From Firmicutes bacterium UBA6226 (lineage in GTDB: Bacteria > Bacillota_A > Clostridia > Peptostreptococcales > Acidaminobacteraceae), in the NCBI GenBank assembly GCA_002441045.1, contig DJWQ01000041.1:1-24578 (forward strand): a stretch of 24,578 nt of DNA, read 5' to 3'. The position numbers and the translations under genes were made by a program. How positions within the stretch are numbered: position 1 is the stretch's first letter; each line of letters opens with the position of its first letter. Below the pieces are notes generated by a model. That model was not told where the DNA came from and did not search any database. It worked only from the letters and a program-made list of their open reading frames with translations. Below are positions 1 to 11,541 of the stretch, piece by piece.

Positions 1-52
1 TTTGGTATTTTCCCGATTGCCCCTTAAATTCAATCCTATTTCCGTTTCATAT

Positions 53-604
53 TTAAAGTACCATAAACTCTTCTTTTAACAGTCTAAAGTCATACTGATC
101 ATGTAGGGTACCGTTTAAAAGCAATGATTTCACTTTACTTGCTTCCTTAACAAAATTATTCTTTTCAGCAACTTTTATGCTACCAATATTTTGCGCACTA
201 CAAGATAGCTCAAATTTCAAGATATCAAATTTATCAAACCCATACGCTACAACTGCCTTAACTGCTTCTGTCGCAACACCTTGCCCCCAATATCTTTGGT
301 CAATAAAGTAACCAATGTTTACAACAGCACCTTCTTCTGTATGATGAATCACTCTAAAACCGACCTCTCCAATATATGCGCCTGTACTTTGATCGGTGAT
401 GGCATAATAGAACTTCTTTCGCTTTTCTTTCTTTGACTCCATTAACGCATCAAAGAAAAGCTCCAATGTCTCATCTTTACTTTCAGGATACGCATCTGGC
501 ATCCAACACACGACTTCTTTATCTTGAGTCAAATTATAAAAGTTCTCAAAATCAGATTCTAGATAGTCGCGTATTAGAAGTCTTTCAGAGTATATAATTG
601 TCAT
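53..604 (-). CDS. GNAT-family N-acetyltransferase, RimJ/RimL type
   Basis: This 183-residue protein looks like a single-domain GNAT acetyltransferase of the RimJ/RimL group, which transfers acetyl from acetyl-CoA to amino groups of proteins or small molecules. The N-terminus (SERLLIRDYLESDFENFYNL) is typical of the group. The acetyl-CoA pyrophosphate loop is visible as QRYWGQGVA near residues 103-111, followed by the usual helix and an 'AQNIGSIKVAEKNNF' segment (N..S..V.EK.GF in the family). The start chosen is the ATG at 604, not the in-frame TTG at 616, because a G-rich ribosome site (TTGGGGG) sits 5 bases before it. It lies 53 bp after nadC with a perfect -10 box between. The substrate cannot be told from the sequence. 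Confidence 0.85.
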   Translation of the reverse strand: MTIIYSERLLIRDYLESDFENFYNLTQDKEVVCWMPDAYPESKDETLELFFDALMESKKEKRKKFYYAITDQSTGAYIGEVGFRVIHHTEEGAVVNIGYFIDQRYWGQGVATEAVKAVVAYGFDKFDILKFELSCSAQNIGSIKVAEKNNFVKEASKVKSLLLNGTLHDQYDFRLLKEEFMVL

Positions 605-631
605 AGTAGCCCCCAAGATTCATTTTTTCTT

Positions 632-637
632 ATTATA
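632..637 (-). promoter_or_regulatory. Possible promoter -10 box for the GNAT gene
   Basis: The minus strand carries a perfect TATAAT 27 bases before the acetyltransferase start. The hexamer 17 bases upstream of it (TAGTTT) is a poor -35 match, so the promoter may be weak. The gene may also be read from the nad operon, since no terminator is seen after nadC. Confidence 0.35.
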
Positions 638-657
638 CTACTAATCCCAATTTTAAA

Positions 658-1479
658 CTATTCAAATCTGAGACTTAAGTCCATCGCTTTTACAGAATGC
701 GTCAAAGCACCTATAGAGATTATATCCACCCCTGTCTTTGCCACATCACATAAACGATCCAAGCTCATGTTGCCACTCGCTTCTAATAAACAATCTTCTC
801 TTTTAAGCTTAACACAGCTCATCATATCTTCATTCGACATATTATCAAGCATGATTATATCTGCACCTGCAGCTTGAGCAGTAATAAAATCAGAAACAGA
901 TTCAACCTCAATTTCAATTTTTATCGTATGTGGCACGTATTTTTTTGCTTTTAAGATCGCATTTTCAATACTCCCACAAGCTTTAATATGATTGTCTTTT
1001 ATCAGTACACCATCAGATAAATTGTATCTGTGATTGTAGCCGCCCCCCTGCCTTACCGCTTGCTTATCCAGAAATCTTAGGCCAGGAACGGTTTTACGTG
1101 TATCTACAATTCTTGTATTGGTTCCTTTTACAGCATCAACACATGCTTGTGTCAAAGTTGCTATGCCAGACATTCTTTGAAGAAGATTTAACGCCACTCG
1201 TTCTGCAGTTAAAATCGATTTTGTTCGACCTTTAACTCTACAGATAATATCACCCTTACTTAGTCGATCACCATTTGATTTATACTTTTCAAAATAAATA
1301 GAGCGATCAATATATTCAAACGCTGCCTGGAATACCTCTATTCCAGATAAAACACCATTATCCTTAGAGATAAGCACTGCAGTAGTTACATCAGAATCAG
1401 TAAATATAGCTTCGCTCGTTAGATCAACTGAACTGATGTCTTCTTCATATGCCATCTGAAGTATTTTATTTAATTGCAT
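658..1479 (-). CDS. nadC: Nicotinate-nucleotide pyrophosphorylase (quinolinate phosphoribosyltransferase)
   Basis: Converts quinolinate and PRPP to nicotinate mononucleotide, CO2 and pyrophosphate, the third step of de novo NAD synthesis. The 273-residue length is normal for the family. Visible signatures are ERVALNLLQRMSGIAT (93-108), TRKTVPGLR (127-135, substrate-binding Arg/Lys cluster) and the stretch at 145-165 ending in SDGVLIKDNHI, followed by IEIEVES and ADIIMLDNM, the usual barrel-strand residues. It is the last of three nad genes. Its start overlaps the end of nadB by 14 bases, so translation is probably coupled. Confidence 0.96.
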   Translation of the reverse strand: MQLNKILQMAYEEDISSVDLTSEAIFTDSDVTTAVLISKDNGVLSGIEVFQAAFEYIDRSIYFEKYKSNGDRLSKGDIICRVKGRTKSILTAERVALNLLQRMSGIATLTQACVDAVKGTNTRIVDTRKTVPGLRFLDKQAVRQGGGYNHRYNLSDGVLIKDNHIKACGSIENAILKAKKYVPHTIKIEIEVESVSDFITAQAAGADIIMLDNMSNEDMMSCVKLKREDCLLEASGNMSLDRLCDVAKTGVDIISIGALTHSVKAMDLSLRFE

Positions 1480-2953
1480 TATTCTTCTCCTCTAATGTCT
1501 CATTTATCATTTTCTGAAAAGCCTTAAGTGCATTGTTCGCTCTAATATCATCCACATTTATGACGACATATTCTTCTGGATTTTGCATCAAGGAGTCAAT
1601 CTGAGCTTTCATTAAAGCAATTTGTTCATAATTTTTGTTAACTGCCATGTTATTGTCCATCCAAATGGATAGTTCATCAATTTTTACATTGTAGTGTGGG
1701 ATTTTTCTAGCATGATCCAAATGAACCTGAACCATTTTTTCATGCCCACGTTTCATTTCGTTAATTTCCTTTGCCGTTATTTTTGAAAATACGAGTGCCT
1801 CAAGCAGCGAATTACTCGCTAAGCGATTTTTACCGTGCACCCCTGTATGCGCACACTCACCAACAGCATAAATATTTTCATGCGAGGTTCTTCCAAACTG
1901 ATCCACATCAATCCCACCCATTGTATAATGTGCACCAGGTGCAACTGGTATCAAATCTTTGTCTAAGTTTAAGCCTTCTTGATTACAATAAGCTGTTATT
2001 TTACTGAACTTTTGCATCATTTTCTTCTGGCCAATATGACGAACATCCAAATAAAGATAAGGTAGCTCTTGTTGACTCAGCTCTTTAATCATAGCAGAAG
2101 ATACGATGTCTCTAGGTGCAAGTTCTAGTTTGTGATGGTATTGATTCATAAATCTATTCCCATTTTGATTGAGTAGCATACCACTTTCACCTCTTACAGC
2201 TTCTGAAACAAGAAAACCTTCTTGTTGTCCTTTAAGGTTATAAAAAACCGTAGGGTGAAATTGAATCCAGCTGACATGGCTTAACTTTAGCCCTAAATCA
2301 ATTGCTAACGCTAAGCCATCATATCCTATGGATTTATTACTGGTTCTGTGATAAAGTTTTGAAATACCACCTGTAGCAAAAACGACTTTTGCACCAAGAA
2401 AATGATTCATATTTTTTAAGGTAGTGGCATCTGTCAATGTCGAAATCGAATGCACCAAGAATCCCTCTTGGTGGGAGTTGATCTGATAGGCTAAGCAATT
2501 TTCAAAAAAAGTGATGTTGGGTCTACTCTTCAGATTAAACCACAAAGTATCCATAACGGCTTCCCCAGAACGATCACCTGCCTTCATAATTCTAGGAAAA
2601 CTATGTGCACCTTCTAGACCTAACGCAAACTCTCCCTTTTTGTTTTTATCAAATGGTACCCCTAACGCTACCAAATCTTGAATAACACTAGAGCCTTCCT
2701 TTACCATCAACTCAACTCTTTTCTTATCGTTAAAGCCATGTCCCGCTACCATTGTATCCTCAAAATGATGCATCCAACCATTGTCTTTTCCCACTGCTGC
2801 TGCAATTCCGCCCTGTGCAAGATAGCTGTTCGCCTCTTTACTTAAACCAGAGTTTAAAATAAGTATGTTAAGATCAGCATCTAGATTAATTGCCATAAAA
2901 AGACTTGCGATTCCACTTCCAAGTATAATGACATCGTACTTTTTCATTTCCAT
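1466..2953 (-). CDS. nadB: L-aspartate oxidase
   Basis: An FAD enzyme that oxidises L-aspartate to iminoaspartate, the substrate of NadA. In anaerobes of this kind fumarate is the likely electron acceptor; that is family knowledge and not visible here. The 495-residue protein begins with a dinucleotide-binding fold (LGSGIAS, residues 11-17), then the flavin-binding NSYLAQGGIAAAVG segment. It also has the HPTVF motif, a GVHGKNRLASNSLLEA FAD-binding stretch near the C-terminal third, and a shortened C-terminal helical domain, all typical of NadB and of the related fumarate reductase flavoproteins. The position directly after nadA (3-base gap) and before nadC favours NadB over a fumarate reductase. 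Confidence 0.95.
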   Translation of the reverse strand: MEMKKYDVIILGSGIASLFMAINLDADLNILILNSGLSKEANSYLAQGGIAAAVGKDNGWMHHFEDTMVAGHGFNDKKRVELMVKEGSSVIQDLVALGVPFDKNKKGEFALGLEGAHSFPRIMKAGDRSGEAVMDTLWFNLKSRPNITFFENCLAYQINSHQEGFLVHSISTLTDATTLKNMNHFLGAKVVFATGGISKLYHRTSNKSIGYDGLALAIDLGLKLSHVSWIQFHPTVFYNLKGQQEGFLVSEAVRGESGMLLNQNGNRFMNQYHHKLELAPRDIVSSAMIKELSQQELPYLYLDVRHIGQKKMMQKFSKITAYCNQEGLNLDKDLIPVAPGAHYTMGGIDVDQFGRTSHENIYAVGECAHTGVHGKNRLASNSLLEALVFSKITAKEINEMKRGHEKMVQVHLDHARKIPHYNVKIDELSIWMDNNMAVNKNYEQIALMKAQIDSLMQNPEEYVVINVDDIRANNALKAFQKMINETLEEKNNAIK

Positions 2954-2956
2954 AAA

Positions 2957-3907
2957 TCACGACCGTTCTAACATAGCTTTAATGGCTTGACTGGCAGAGG
3001 CTTGAATTTCCTCTTCTATAAAAATCTCTCCTGTTTGGTTAACAAGCGTGTCAATAACATCATCAAGAGTTGTTTTCTTCATGTTTGGACACACCATTGC
3101 TTCATCAAGTAGATAAAAACGCTTGCTAGGGAATTGTTTCTTTAATGTCTCTACCACACCGAGCTCAGTCCCTATTATAAACGCCTCACAATCGCTCTCT
3201 TCACAAGTTTTGATAATTTGTGCAGTACTGCCAATAACATCCGCTAATGCAAGAACTTCAGGTCTACATTCCGGATGGATTAAAACGAGTGCCTCTGGAT
3301 ACTTTTCTTTCATAGACAACACAGCGTCAGCTTCCACACGGTGATGCGTCGGGCAAAAGCCACGCCATAAATGAATGTTTTTTGATGGCACATGCTTCTG
3401 AACGTAACTTCCTAAATTTTGATCTGGAACAAAAATTATTTCATTCTCAGACAGTCCACTCACTATTTTTATCGCATTTGATGAAGTGCAACAAATATCA
3501 CTTATAGACTTAACCTCCGCCGAAGTGTTGACATAGCTTACAATAGCCGCCTCGGGATGTTCTAACTTTTTCTCTAAAACCCATTCTTTCGTGGCCATAT
3601 CTGCCATTGGACAGCCTGCATTTTGATTTGGAAGAAAAACCCTTTTGTCAGGAGAAAGTAGTTTTGCTGATTCAGCCATAAAATGAACACCACAAAAAAT
3701 GATAAAATCAGACGTTTCTTGTGATGCTTTTCTAGATAACTCCAATGAATCACCAATAAAATCCGCCACTTCTTTAACTGCTATACTTTGGTAGTGATGT
3801 GCTAATATCACTGCCCTTTTTTCCAGCTTTAATTTCTTTATTACTTCTATTTTTTCATCGATCGATTCTGCTGTAATGTGTTCCAACTTTAAACTCAATT
3901 GTGACAT
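2957..3907 (-). CDS. nadA: Quinolinate synthase (4Fe-4S)
   Basis: Condenses iminoaspartate with dihydroxyacetone phosphate to give quinolinate. The 316-residue protein shows the three conserved iron-sulfur cysteines in their usual settings: C72 in IFCGVHFMAES, C214 in HPECRPEV and C273 in AMVCPNM. It also has AHHYQ (36-40), a known active-site stretch, and the SDICCTSSNA motif. It is the first gene of nadA-nadB-nadC. A GGAGGTAC ribosome site precedes the ATG at 3907. A promoter and an operator-like palindrome lie upstream. Confidence 0.96.
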   Translation of the reverse strand: MSQLSLKLEHITAESIDEKIEVIKKLKLEKRAVILAHHYQSIAVKEVADFIGDSLELSRKASQETSDFIIFCGVHFMAESAKLLSPDKRVFLPNQNAGCPMADMATKEWVLEKKLEHPEAAIVSYVNTSAEVKSISDICCTSSNAIKIVSGLSENEIIFVPDQNLGSYVQKHVPSKNIHLWRGFCPTHHRVEADAVLSMKEKYPEALVLIHPECRPEVLALADVIGSTAQIIKTCEESDCEAFIIGTELGVVETLKKQFPSKRFYLLDEAMVCPNMKKTTLDDVIDTLVNQTGEIFIEEEIQASASQAIKAMLERS

Positions 3908-3926
3908 TTTGTACCTCCGTTATTCC

Positions 3927-3948
3927 TGTATATACACTTGTATATTCA
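3927..3948 (-). promoter_or_regulatory. Operator-like palindrome before nadA (candidate NiaR site)
   Basis: A 22-bp imperfect palindrome with core TATACA-CT-TGTATA (3931-3944) lies between the nadA promoter and the start codon. It would occupy roughly +7 to +28 of the transcript, a position suited to repression. In Firmicutes nadABC is commonly controlled by the niacin-responsive repressor NiaR (YrxA), whose sites contain ACA...TGT half-sites. The assignment to NiaR is inference from position and general form. Confidence 0.5.
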
Positions 3949-3961
3949 TAAAACCCTCACC

Positions 3962-3990
3962 ACTATACCATACCTCACTAAAAACTTCAA
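3962..3990 (-). promoter_or_regulatory. Promoter of nadABC
   Basis: The minus strand reads TTGAAG (3985-3990), a 17-base spacer ending in TGG, then TATAGT (3962-3967), giving an extended -10 sigma-A type promoter. The predicted start of transcription is near 3955, about 48 bases before the nadA start codon. No other convincing promoter is seen in this spacer. Confidence 0.65.
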
Positions 3991-3993
3991 CAA

Positions 3994-4032
3994 ACTAAAA
4001 AACCCTCTGTGAGTATTACCTCGCAAAGGGTT
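3994..4032 (-). terminator. Rho-independent terminator after mreB/mbl
   Basis: The arms 4001-4013 and 4020-4032 can form a 13-bp stem with one mismatch and one G-U pair, closed by a 6-base loop. A T-rich tract (3996-4000) follows on the minus strand. It starts 10 bases after the mreB stop codon and separates the murA-mreB unit from nadABC. Confidence 0.8.
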
Positions 4033-4042
4033 AATCTTTAAC

Positions 4043-5071
4043 TTATAAATATTTCTTTTTTGCTGTGGTCATCATGTTTTTCTCAAGGATATCCAAATGT
4101 TCAAGTGACATACCTGTTCCTTTTGCAACACAGCTAACTGCATCATCAGCAATAAAGGTTGGAATTCCAGTTCTTTTTTCGATCAACTTGTTGAGACCAT
4201 GTAAAAGTGATCCGCCACCCGTCATGACAATTCCTCTTGAACTAATATCAGAAGCGAGCTCAGGTGGTGTTTTTTCTAGAACAAAGTGAACCGCATCGGC
4301 AACTGAGTTAACAACTTCTTGTAATGCTTCCTGCATCTCTTCACTTGAGATAGAGATGTTCTTTGGTAAACCGGTTATAAGGTCTCTTCCTCGACAGTCC
4401 ATCTTAATTGACTTCGTTCTTGGATAAGCAGTGCCTACATTAATTTTCAGTTCTTCAGCTGTTCTTTCCCCTATTAGTAGATTGTGCTTTTTACGCATGT
4501 ATTTGATGATTGCTTCATCAAATTTATCACCTGCTACCTTGATGGAAGTGCTAACAACGATGCCACCTAAAGAAATGACTGCAATATCTGATGTACCACC
4601 ACCGATATCAATTACCATATTGCCATCTGGTTTTGTAATATCAAGACCAGCACCAATAGCAGCAGCAATTGGTTCTTCAATTAGAAATGTTTTTCCTCCA
4701 CCGGCTTCCATAGTTGCATCTAAAACCGCTCTTTTTTCAACTTCTGTAACACCACTTGGCACACAGATGATAATTTTAGGCTTAAATAATCTTCTTCTAC
4801 CACAAGTTTTATTTATGAAATAGCGTAACATACGCTCTGTAACATCATAGTCCGAAATAACACCGTCTTTAAGTGGTCTAATCGCAACGATATTACCAGG
4901 TGTACGACCCAGCATTTTACGCGCTTCATTACCAACCGCTAAAACGCGATCTGTATTTTTATCAATAGCAACCACAGATGGCTCTCTTAATACAATGCCT
5001 TTTCCTTTTATGTAGACGAGTACACTCGCCGTACCTAAGTCTATACCGATTTCCGAACCAACACCGAACAT
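4043..5071 (-). CDS. mbl: Rod-shape actin homologue MreB/Mbl
   Basis: A bacterial actin that forms short membrane-bound filaments and guides wall synthesis for rod shape. The 342-residue protein has phosphate-1 IGIDLGTAS near the start, RPLKDGVISDYD, GVTEVEKRAVLDA, EEPIAAAIGAG, the phosphate-2 segment VIDIGGGTSDIAV and the adenosine motif GIVMTGGGSLL, as expected for MreB. The start is set at the ATG at 5071, preceded by GGAAGGTGG; an upstream TTG at 5104 has no ribosome site. No mreC or mreD follows. The place after murA matches the mbl locus of Bacillus, so Mbl is preferred, though MreB and Mbl cannot be told apart by sequence alone here. Confidence 0.93.
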   Translation of the reverse strand: MFGVGSEIGIDLGTASVLVYIKGKGIVLREPSVVAIDKNTDRVLAVGNEARKMLGRTPGNIVAIRPLKDGVISDYDVTERMLRYFINKTCGRRRLFKPKIIICVPSGVTEVEKRAVLDATMEAGGGKTFLIEEPIAAAIGAGLDITKPDGNMVIDIGGGTSDIAVISLGGIVVSTSIKVAGDKFDEAIIKYMRKKHNLLIGERTAEELKINVGTAYPRTKSIKMDCRGRDLITGLPKNISISSEEMQEALQEVVNSVADAVHFVLEKTPPELASDISSRGIVMTGGGSLLHGLNKLIEKRTGIPTFIADDAVSCVAKGTGMSLEHLDILEKNMMTTAKKKYL

Positions 5072-5136
5072 CGCGTTCCACCTTCCATTAGTTAGTTTTA
5101 TCAAAATTCATTACATTTATAGATGTTCGCAGATAG

Positions 5137-6399
5137 CTAAATCTCAACGCGTTTGATTTTACCACCTAAGCTTACAAGATCTTTTTCGATTTGTGGATAG
5201 CCTCTATCGATGTGATAAATCTCATCGATTTCTGTGATACCTTCTGCTACAAGTCCTGCAAGTACCAAAGCAGCACCTGCTCTTAAGTCAGTCGCTTTTA
5301 CTTGAGCGCCTTGTAATGAATCAACACCCTGAATGACAGCACTATGGCCTTCAATTTTAACATTTGCACCCATGCGATTGATCTCAGCGACATGTCTAAA
5401 ACGGTTCTCAAATACCGTTTCAGATATGACACTTGTTCCTTCACTAATCGCTAAAAGCGCCATAAATTGAGCTTGTGCATCCGTTGGAAAACCAGGATAT
5501 GGAAGCGTAGTCACATCGACAGACTTAAGCGGACCATCCGTATAAACTCTGATACGATCGTCTTCGTCTTCAACTGTAACTCCCATTTCACGTAATTTTG
5601 CTGTGACTGGCTTAACGTGACTTGAAACAACATTCTCTATTGTAATATCACCTTTAGTAATAGCAGCTGCTACCATATATGTCGCTGCGATGATACGATC
5701 TGGTATCGTTTGATGTTTCGCACCTTTAAGGGAAGTAACCCCATTGATACGTATTGTATCTGTACCGGCACCTTTAACATTAGCACCCATTTCATTGAGG
5801 AAATTCGCTAGATCAATGATTTCAGGCTCTTTTGCAGCATTTTGAATCAGCGTTTGACCTTTTGCCATCGTCGCTGCCATCATGATATTTTCAGTTGCAC
5901 CCACACTTGGAAAGTCGAGGTAAATTTCAGAACCAACCAGACCATTATCTGCTTTTGCTTCTATATAACCATGGCCTAAAGTAACTTCAGCACCTAATGC
6001 TTGAAAACCCTTTAAGTGAAGGTCAATCGGTCTTGCTCCAATCGCACAACCACCCGGCATCGAAACTTTTGCAATCCCTTTTTTAGCAAGTAATGGACCT
6101 AACACTAAAAAAGAAGCACGCATCTTTTGAATCAAATCATAAGGTGCTTCACATTTTAAGTCCTCTGCTGGGTAAGTCTCTATCACTTCAGTTTCTCTGT
6201 TATAATCTACTCTTAAGCCTAATGACTCAAGGAGAGTCGCCATAACCTCTACATCAAGTAACTCTGGTACACTTTCTATGGTACAGCTATCATCTGCTAA
6301 TATCGATGCAGCCATTAATTTTAATACCGAATTTTTTGCGCCTTTTATCTTTACGGTGCCTCTAAGCGGCCCGCTCTTCTCTACCAATAACTTTGCCAA
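5137..6399 (-). CDS. murA: UDP-N-acetylglucosamine 1-carboxyvinyltransferase
   Basis: Catalyses the first committed step of peptidoglycan synthesis, adding enolpyruvate from PEP to UDP-GlcNAc. The 420-residue protein shows K22-N23 in IKGAKNS, the fosfomycin-target cysteine C118 in MPGGCAIGARPIDLH, the PGFPTDAQAQ motif with its catalytic Asp, FENRF and TDLRAGAAL, in the proper order for the two-domain fold. The start codon is TTG at 6399, with AGGAGG about 7 bases upstream; no better ATG is near. A 327-bp spacer separates it from the atp terminator. It lies 65 bp before mreB/mbl with no clear terminator between, so the two are probably co-transcribed. Confidence 0.97.
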   Translation of the reverse strand: MAKLLVEKSGPLRGTVKIKGAKNSVLKLMAASILADDSCTIESVPELLDVEVMATLLESLGLRVDYNRETEVIETYPAEDLKCEAPYDLIQKMRASFLVLGPLLAKKGIAKVSMPGGCAIGARPIDLHLKGFQALGAEVTLGHGYIEAKADNGLVGSEIYLDFPSVGATENIMMAATMAKGQTLIQNAAKEPEIIDLANFLNEMGANVKGAGTDTIRINGVTSLKGAKHQTIPDRIIAATYMVAAAITKGDITIENVVSSHVKPVTAKLREMGVTVEDEDDRIRVYTDGPLKSVDVTTLPYPGFPTDAQAQFMALLAISEGTSVISETVFENRFRHVAEINRMGANVKIEGHSAVIQGVDSLQGAQVKATDLRAGAALVLAGLVAEGITEIDEIYHIDRGYPQIEKDLVSLGGKIKRVEI

Positions 6400-6480
6400 A
6401 TGGATCCTCCTATCATATAGATGATATTATGCTGAGACTCTATCTAAAGTAATTTCATAATTCACAACTGGATATAGTAA

Positions 6481-6496
6481 ACCAGTTAAAACTGGT
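6481..6496 (-). promoter_or_regulatory. Perfect 6-4-6 palindrome in the murA leader
   Basis: ACCAGT-taaa-ACTGGT is a perfect inverted repeat. If the candidate promoter at 6511-6539 is used it covers about +8 to +23 of the murA transcript, so it could be an operator or a small RNA hairpin. There is no T-run suited to termination. Its function is unknown. Confidence 0.4.
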
Positions 6497-6510
6497 CATA
6501 GTCATTTATT

Positions 6511-6539
6511 ATTATATATAAAAAAGGGCATACTATCTA
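6511..6539 (-). promoter_or_regulatory. Candidate promoter of murA-mreB
   Basis: The minus strand has TAGATA (6534-6539), a 17-base spacer and a perfect TATAAT (6511-6516). Transcription would begin near 6504 and give a leader of about 105 bases. The region is very AT-rich, so chance matches are likely. A second extended -10, TGTTATAAT, occurs at 6640-6648 but has no good -35. Confidence 0.45.
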
Positions 6540-6610
6540 TACCTTTTTATCTTTTTTTGTATAATATTACTTATTAATGAGGGAAAATAGGACTAAGTTC
6601 ACAAATCATT

Positions 6611-6649
6611 GGTAACGATTTCAGATTACCTTGTTATAAATTATAACAA
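6611..6649. repeat. Two adjacent inverted repeats
   Basis: GGTAA (6611-6615) pairs with TTACC (6626-6630) around a 10-base loop. Directly next to it TTGTTATAA (6631-6639) pairs with TTATAACAA (6641-6649), a nearly perfect 19-bp palindrome that overlaps the TGTTATAAT promoter-like sequence. No function is assigned. Confidence 0.5.
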
Positions 6650-6670
6650 ATGAAAATCTTCTGGTACGGA

Positions 6671-6706
6671 AAAATAAAAAGAGAATCTCATTTGAGATTC
6701 TCTTTT
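6671..6706 (-). terminator. Terminator of the ATP synthase operon
   Basis: The arms 6677-6690 and 6693-6706 are a perfect 14-bp inverted repeat (AAAAGAGAATCTCA and its complement) with a very small loop. On the minus strand the stem ends in TTTT and is followed by TATTTTT. It lies 27 bases after the atpC stop codon. The A/T-flanked symmetry could allow action in both directions. Confidence 0.92.
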
Positions 6707-6732
6707 ATCAGTGACGTATGATGTCGTCACCA

Positions 6733-7146
6733 TTATTTGTTGAGTTCATATAACCTAATACGGTTAATCGCTCTTTCAAGTGCAAGTCTCGCTCTAAGAA
6801 TATCGACGCCTTTTTCAGGGCCTTCTTGAATACGGGTTTCTGCACGTTTCTTCGCTTCTAGTGCTCTATCAACGTCAATTTCATCTACCCATTCTGCGGA
6901 ATCGATTACCACTGTAACTTTTTCTTCATTGACAGTTAAGAATCCAGCAGAACAAGCAGCCCACTTAAAGGATTGGTCGTCTTGGCGTACGCGCATACTG
7001 CCAACTTTCAGTGGTGCAACCAGAGGTTCATGGTCATATAAAATTCCGATATCACCTTCTGTTGTCTTTAAGATCACCATGTCGGTTTCGCCTTCAAAGA
7101 AGACGCGATCTGGCGTTACAACATCAAGCTTGAATTTTTTGCCCAT
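6733..7146 (-). CDS. atpC: ATP synthase F1 subunit epsilon
   Basis: A central-stalk subunit that joins the gamma shaft to the c ring and can inhibit ATP hydrolysis. The 137-residue protein has the N-terminal beta-sandwich (KLDVVTPDRVFFEGETDMVILKTTEGDIGIL, GxMxV-type repeats) and a C-terminal helical hairpin rich in Arg/Lys/Ala (IDVDRALEAKKRAETR, LRARLALERAINRIRLYEL). An AGGAGGTG ribosome site precedes the ATG. It is the last gene of the atp operon, 11 bases after atpD. Confidence 0.96.
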   Translation of the reverse strand: MGKKFKLDVVTPDRVFFEGETDMVILKTTEGDIGILYDHEPLVAPLKVGSMRVRQDDQSFKWAACSAGFLTVNEEKVTVVIDSAEWVDEIDVDRALEAKKRAETRIQEGPEKGVDILRARLALERAINRIRLYELNK

Positions 7147-7157
7147 CCTGACACCTC

Positions 7158-8585
<1,428 letters not shown>

Positions 8586-9443
8586 TTATTTTAGTGCTTC
8601 AGCACCACCGACGATTTCAGAGATTTCTTGAGTGATTGCAGCTTGTCTCGCTTGGTTGAACGACAGTGTAAGGTCTTCAATGATTTCCTCTGCGTTATCA
8701 GAAGCATTCTCCATAGCGATTCTTCTTGCAGCTTGTTCAGCAGCAGAAGATTCGATAAGACCACCGAAAAGTGTACTTTCTACATATTTTGGAATGATGT
8801 AATGAAGTACTTCCTCTGGTGAAGGCTCGTAATTGATGTACTCTGACGGGCCTTCTCCTTCTACAACTTCTGGACGTTCAATTGGTAACAACAGTAAATC
8901 TGTTGCTACTTGTGAGATGGAGCTTACAAATCTCGTGTAAATAAAATGAATAGAATCTACCTCGCCTTTTTCAAGCATACTGGTCGCAGTTTTTGCGATT
9001 TGTACAGCATGAATAAACTCTGGTTTTTCAGAAATATATAAGAAGCTGTCGACGACATTGTAACCATTTTGCTTCAATACGTCATTCGCTCTTTTTCCGA
9101 CAGCGATGTACTTCGCATTTTCTTTGTCGGTTACATTTTCAATCGATTTTTTAATCGCGTTGATGTTATAACCACCACAAAGACCTCTATCTGAGCTGAC
9201 CACAATGTAAAGTGGTTTATGGCTAACTCCAGAAGAGACAAACTTACTCTTAATGCTTTTATCAGCACTTAAGATATCGTGTACAGCCGTTTGAATCGTG
9301 TCGAAATAAGGTTTGGTGATATCCATTCTATCTCTTGCACGTTTAAGCTTTGCAGTTGAGACGAGCTCGAAAGCCTTGGTGATCTGCATGGTGCTGTTGA
9401 CACTTCGAATTTTACGCTTAATATCGCGTGTACTACTTGCCAT
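8586..9443 (-). CDS. atpG: ATP synthase F1 subunit gamma
   Basis: The rotating shaft inside the alpha3-beta3 head. The 285-residue protein begins with the conserved MASSTRDIKRKIRSVNSTMQITKAFELVST-type N-terminal helix, has SSDRGLCGGYN in the Rossmann-like middle, and ends with the conserved long helix (ENASDNAEEIIEDLTLSFNQARQAAITQEI). The start is the ATG at 9443: AGGAGG lies 8 bases before it, while an upstream TTG at 9449 is too close to that site. Confidence 0.97.
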   Translation of the reverse strand: MASSTRDIKRKIRSVNSTMQITKAFELVSTAKLKRARDRMDITKPYFDTIQTAVHDILSADKSIKSKFVSSGVSHKPLYIVVSSDRGLCGGYNINAIKKSIENVTDKENAKYIAVGKRANDVLKQNGYNVVDSFLYISEKPEFIHAVQIAKTATSMLEKGEVDSIHFIYTRFVSSISQVATDLLLLPIERPEVVEGEGPSEYINYEPSPEEVLHYIIPKYVESTLFGGLIESSAAEQAARRIAMENASDNAEEIIEDLTLSFNQARQAAITQEISEIVGGAEALK

Positions 9444-9470
9444 GTTCAATCCCTCCTACAAGGAAGCTTA

Positions 9471-11528
<2,058 letters not shown>

Positions 11529-11541
<13 letters not shown>

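Larger units (their letters stand above)
6400..6732. other. 333-bp intergenic region between murA and atpC
   Basis: No gene is seen here. From the atp side it holds the atpC terminator (6671-6706), a pair of adjacent inverted repeats (6611-6630 and 6631-6649), a T-rich tract on the plus strand (6541-6559), the candidate murA promoter (6511-6539) and the ACCAGT palindrome (6481-6496), then the murA ribosome site. No open frame with a ribosome site was recognised on either strand. Confidence 0.7.

Noticed and set aside
1466..2953. A fumarate reductase or succinate dehydrogenase flavoprotein.
   Set aside because: The shared fold makes the two look alike, but the length, the missing iron-sulfur partner gene and the nadA/nadC neighbours support NadB.
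4431..4823. A 130-codon open frame on the plus strand.
   Set aside because: It lies wholly inside mreB/mbl in antisense, has no recognisable family features, and mirrors the conserved coding pattern of the real gene. The same holds for the other plus-strand frames of 60-130 codons.
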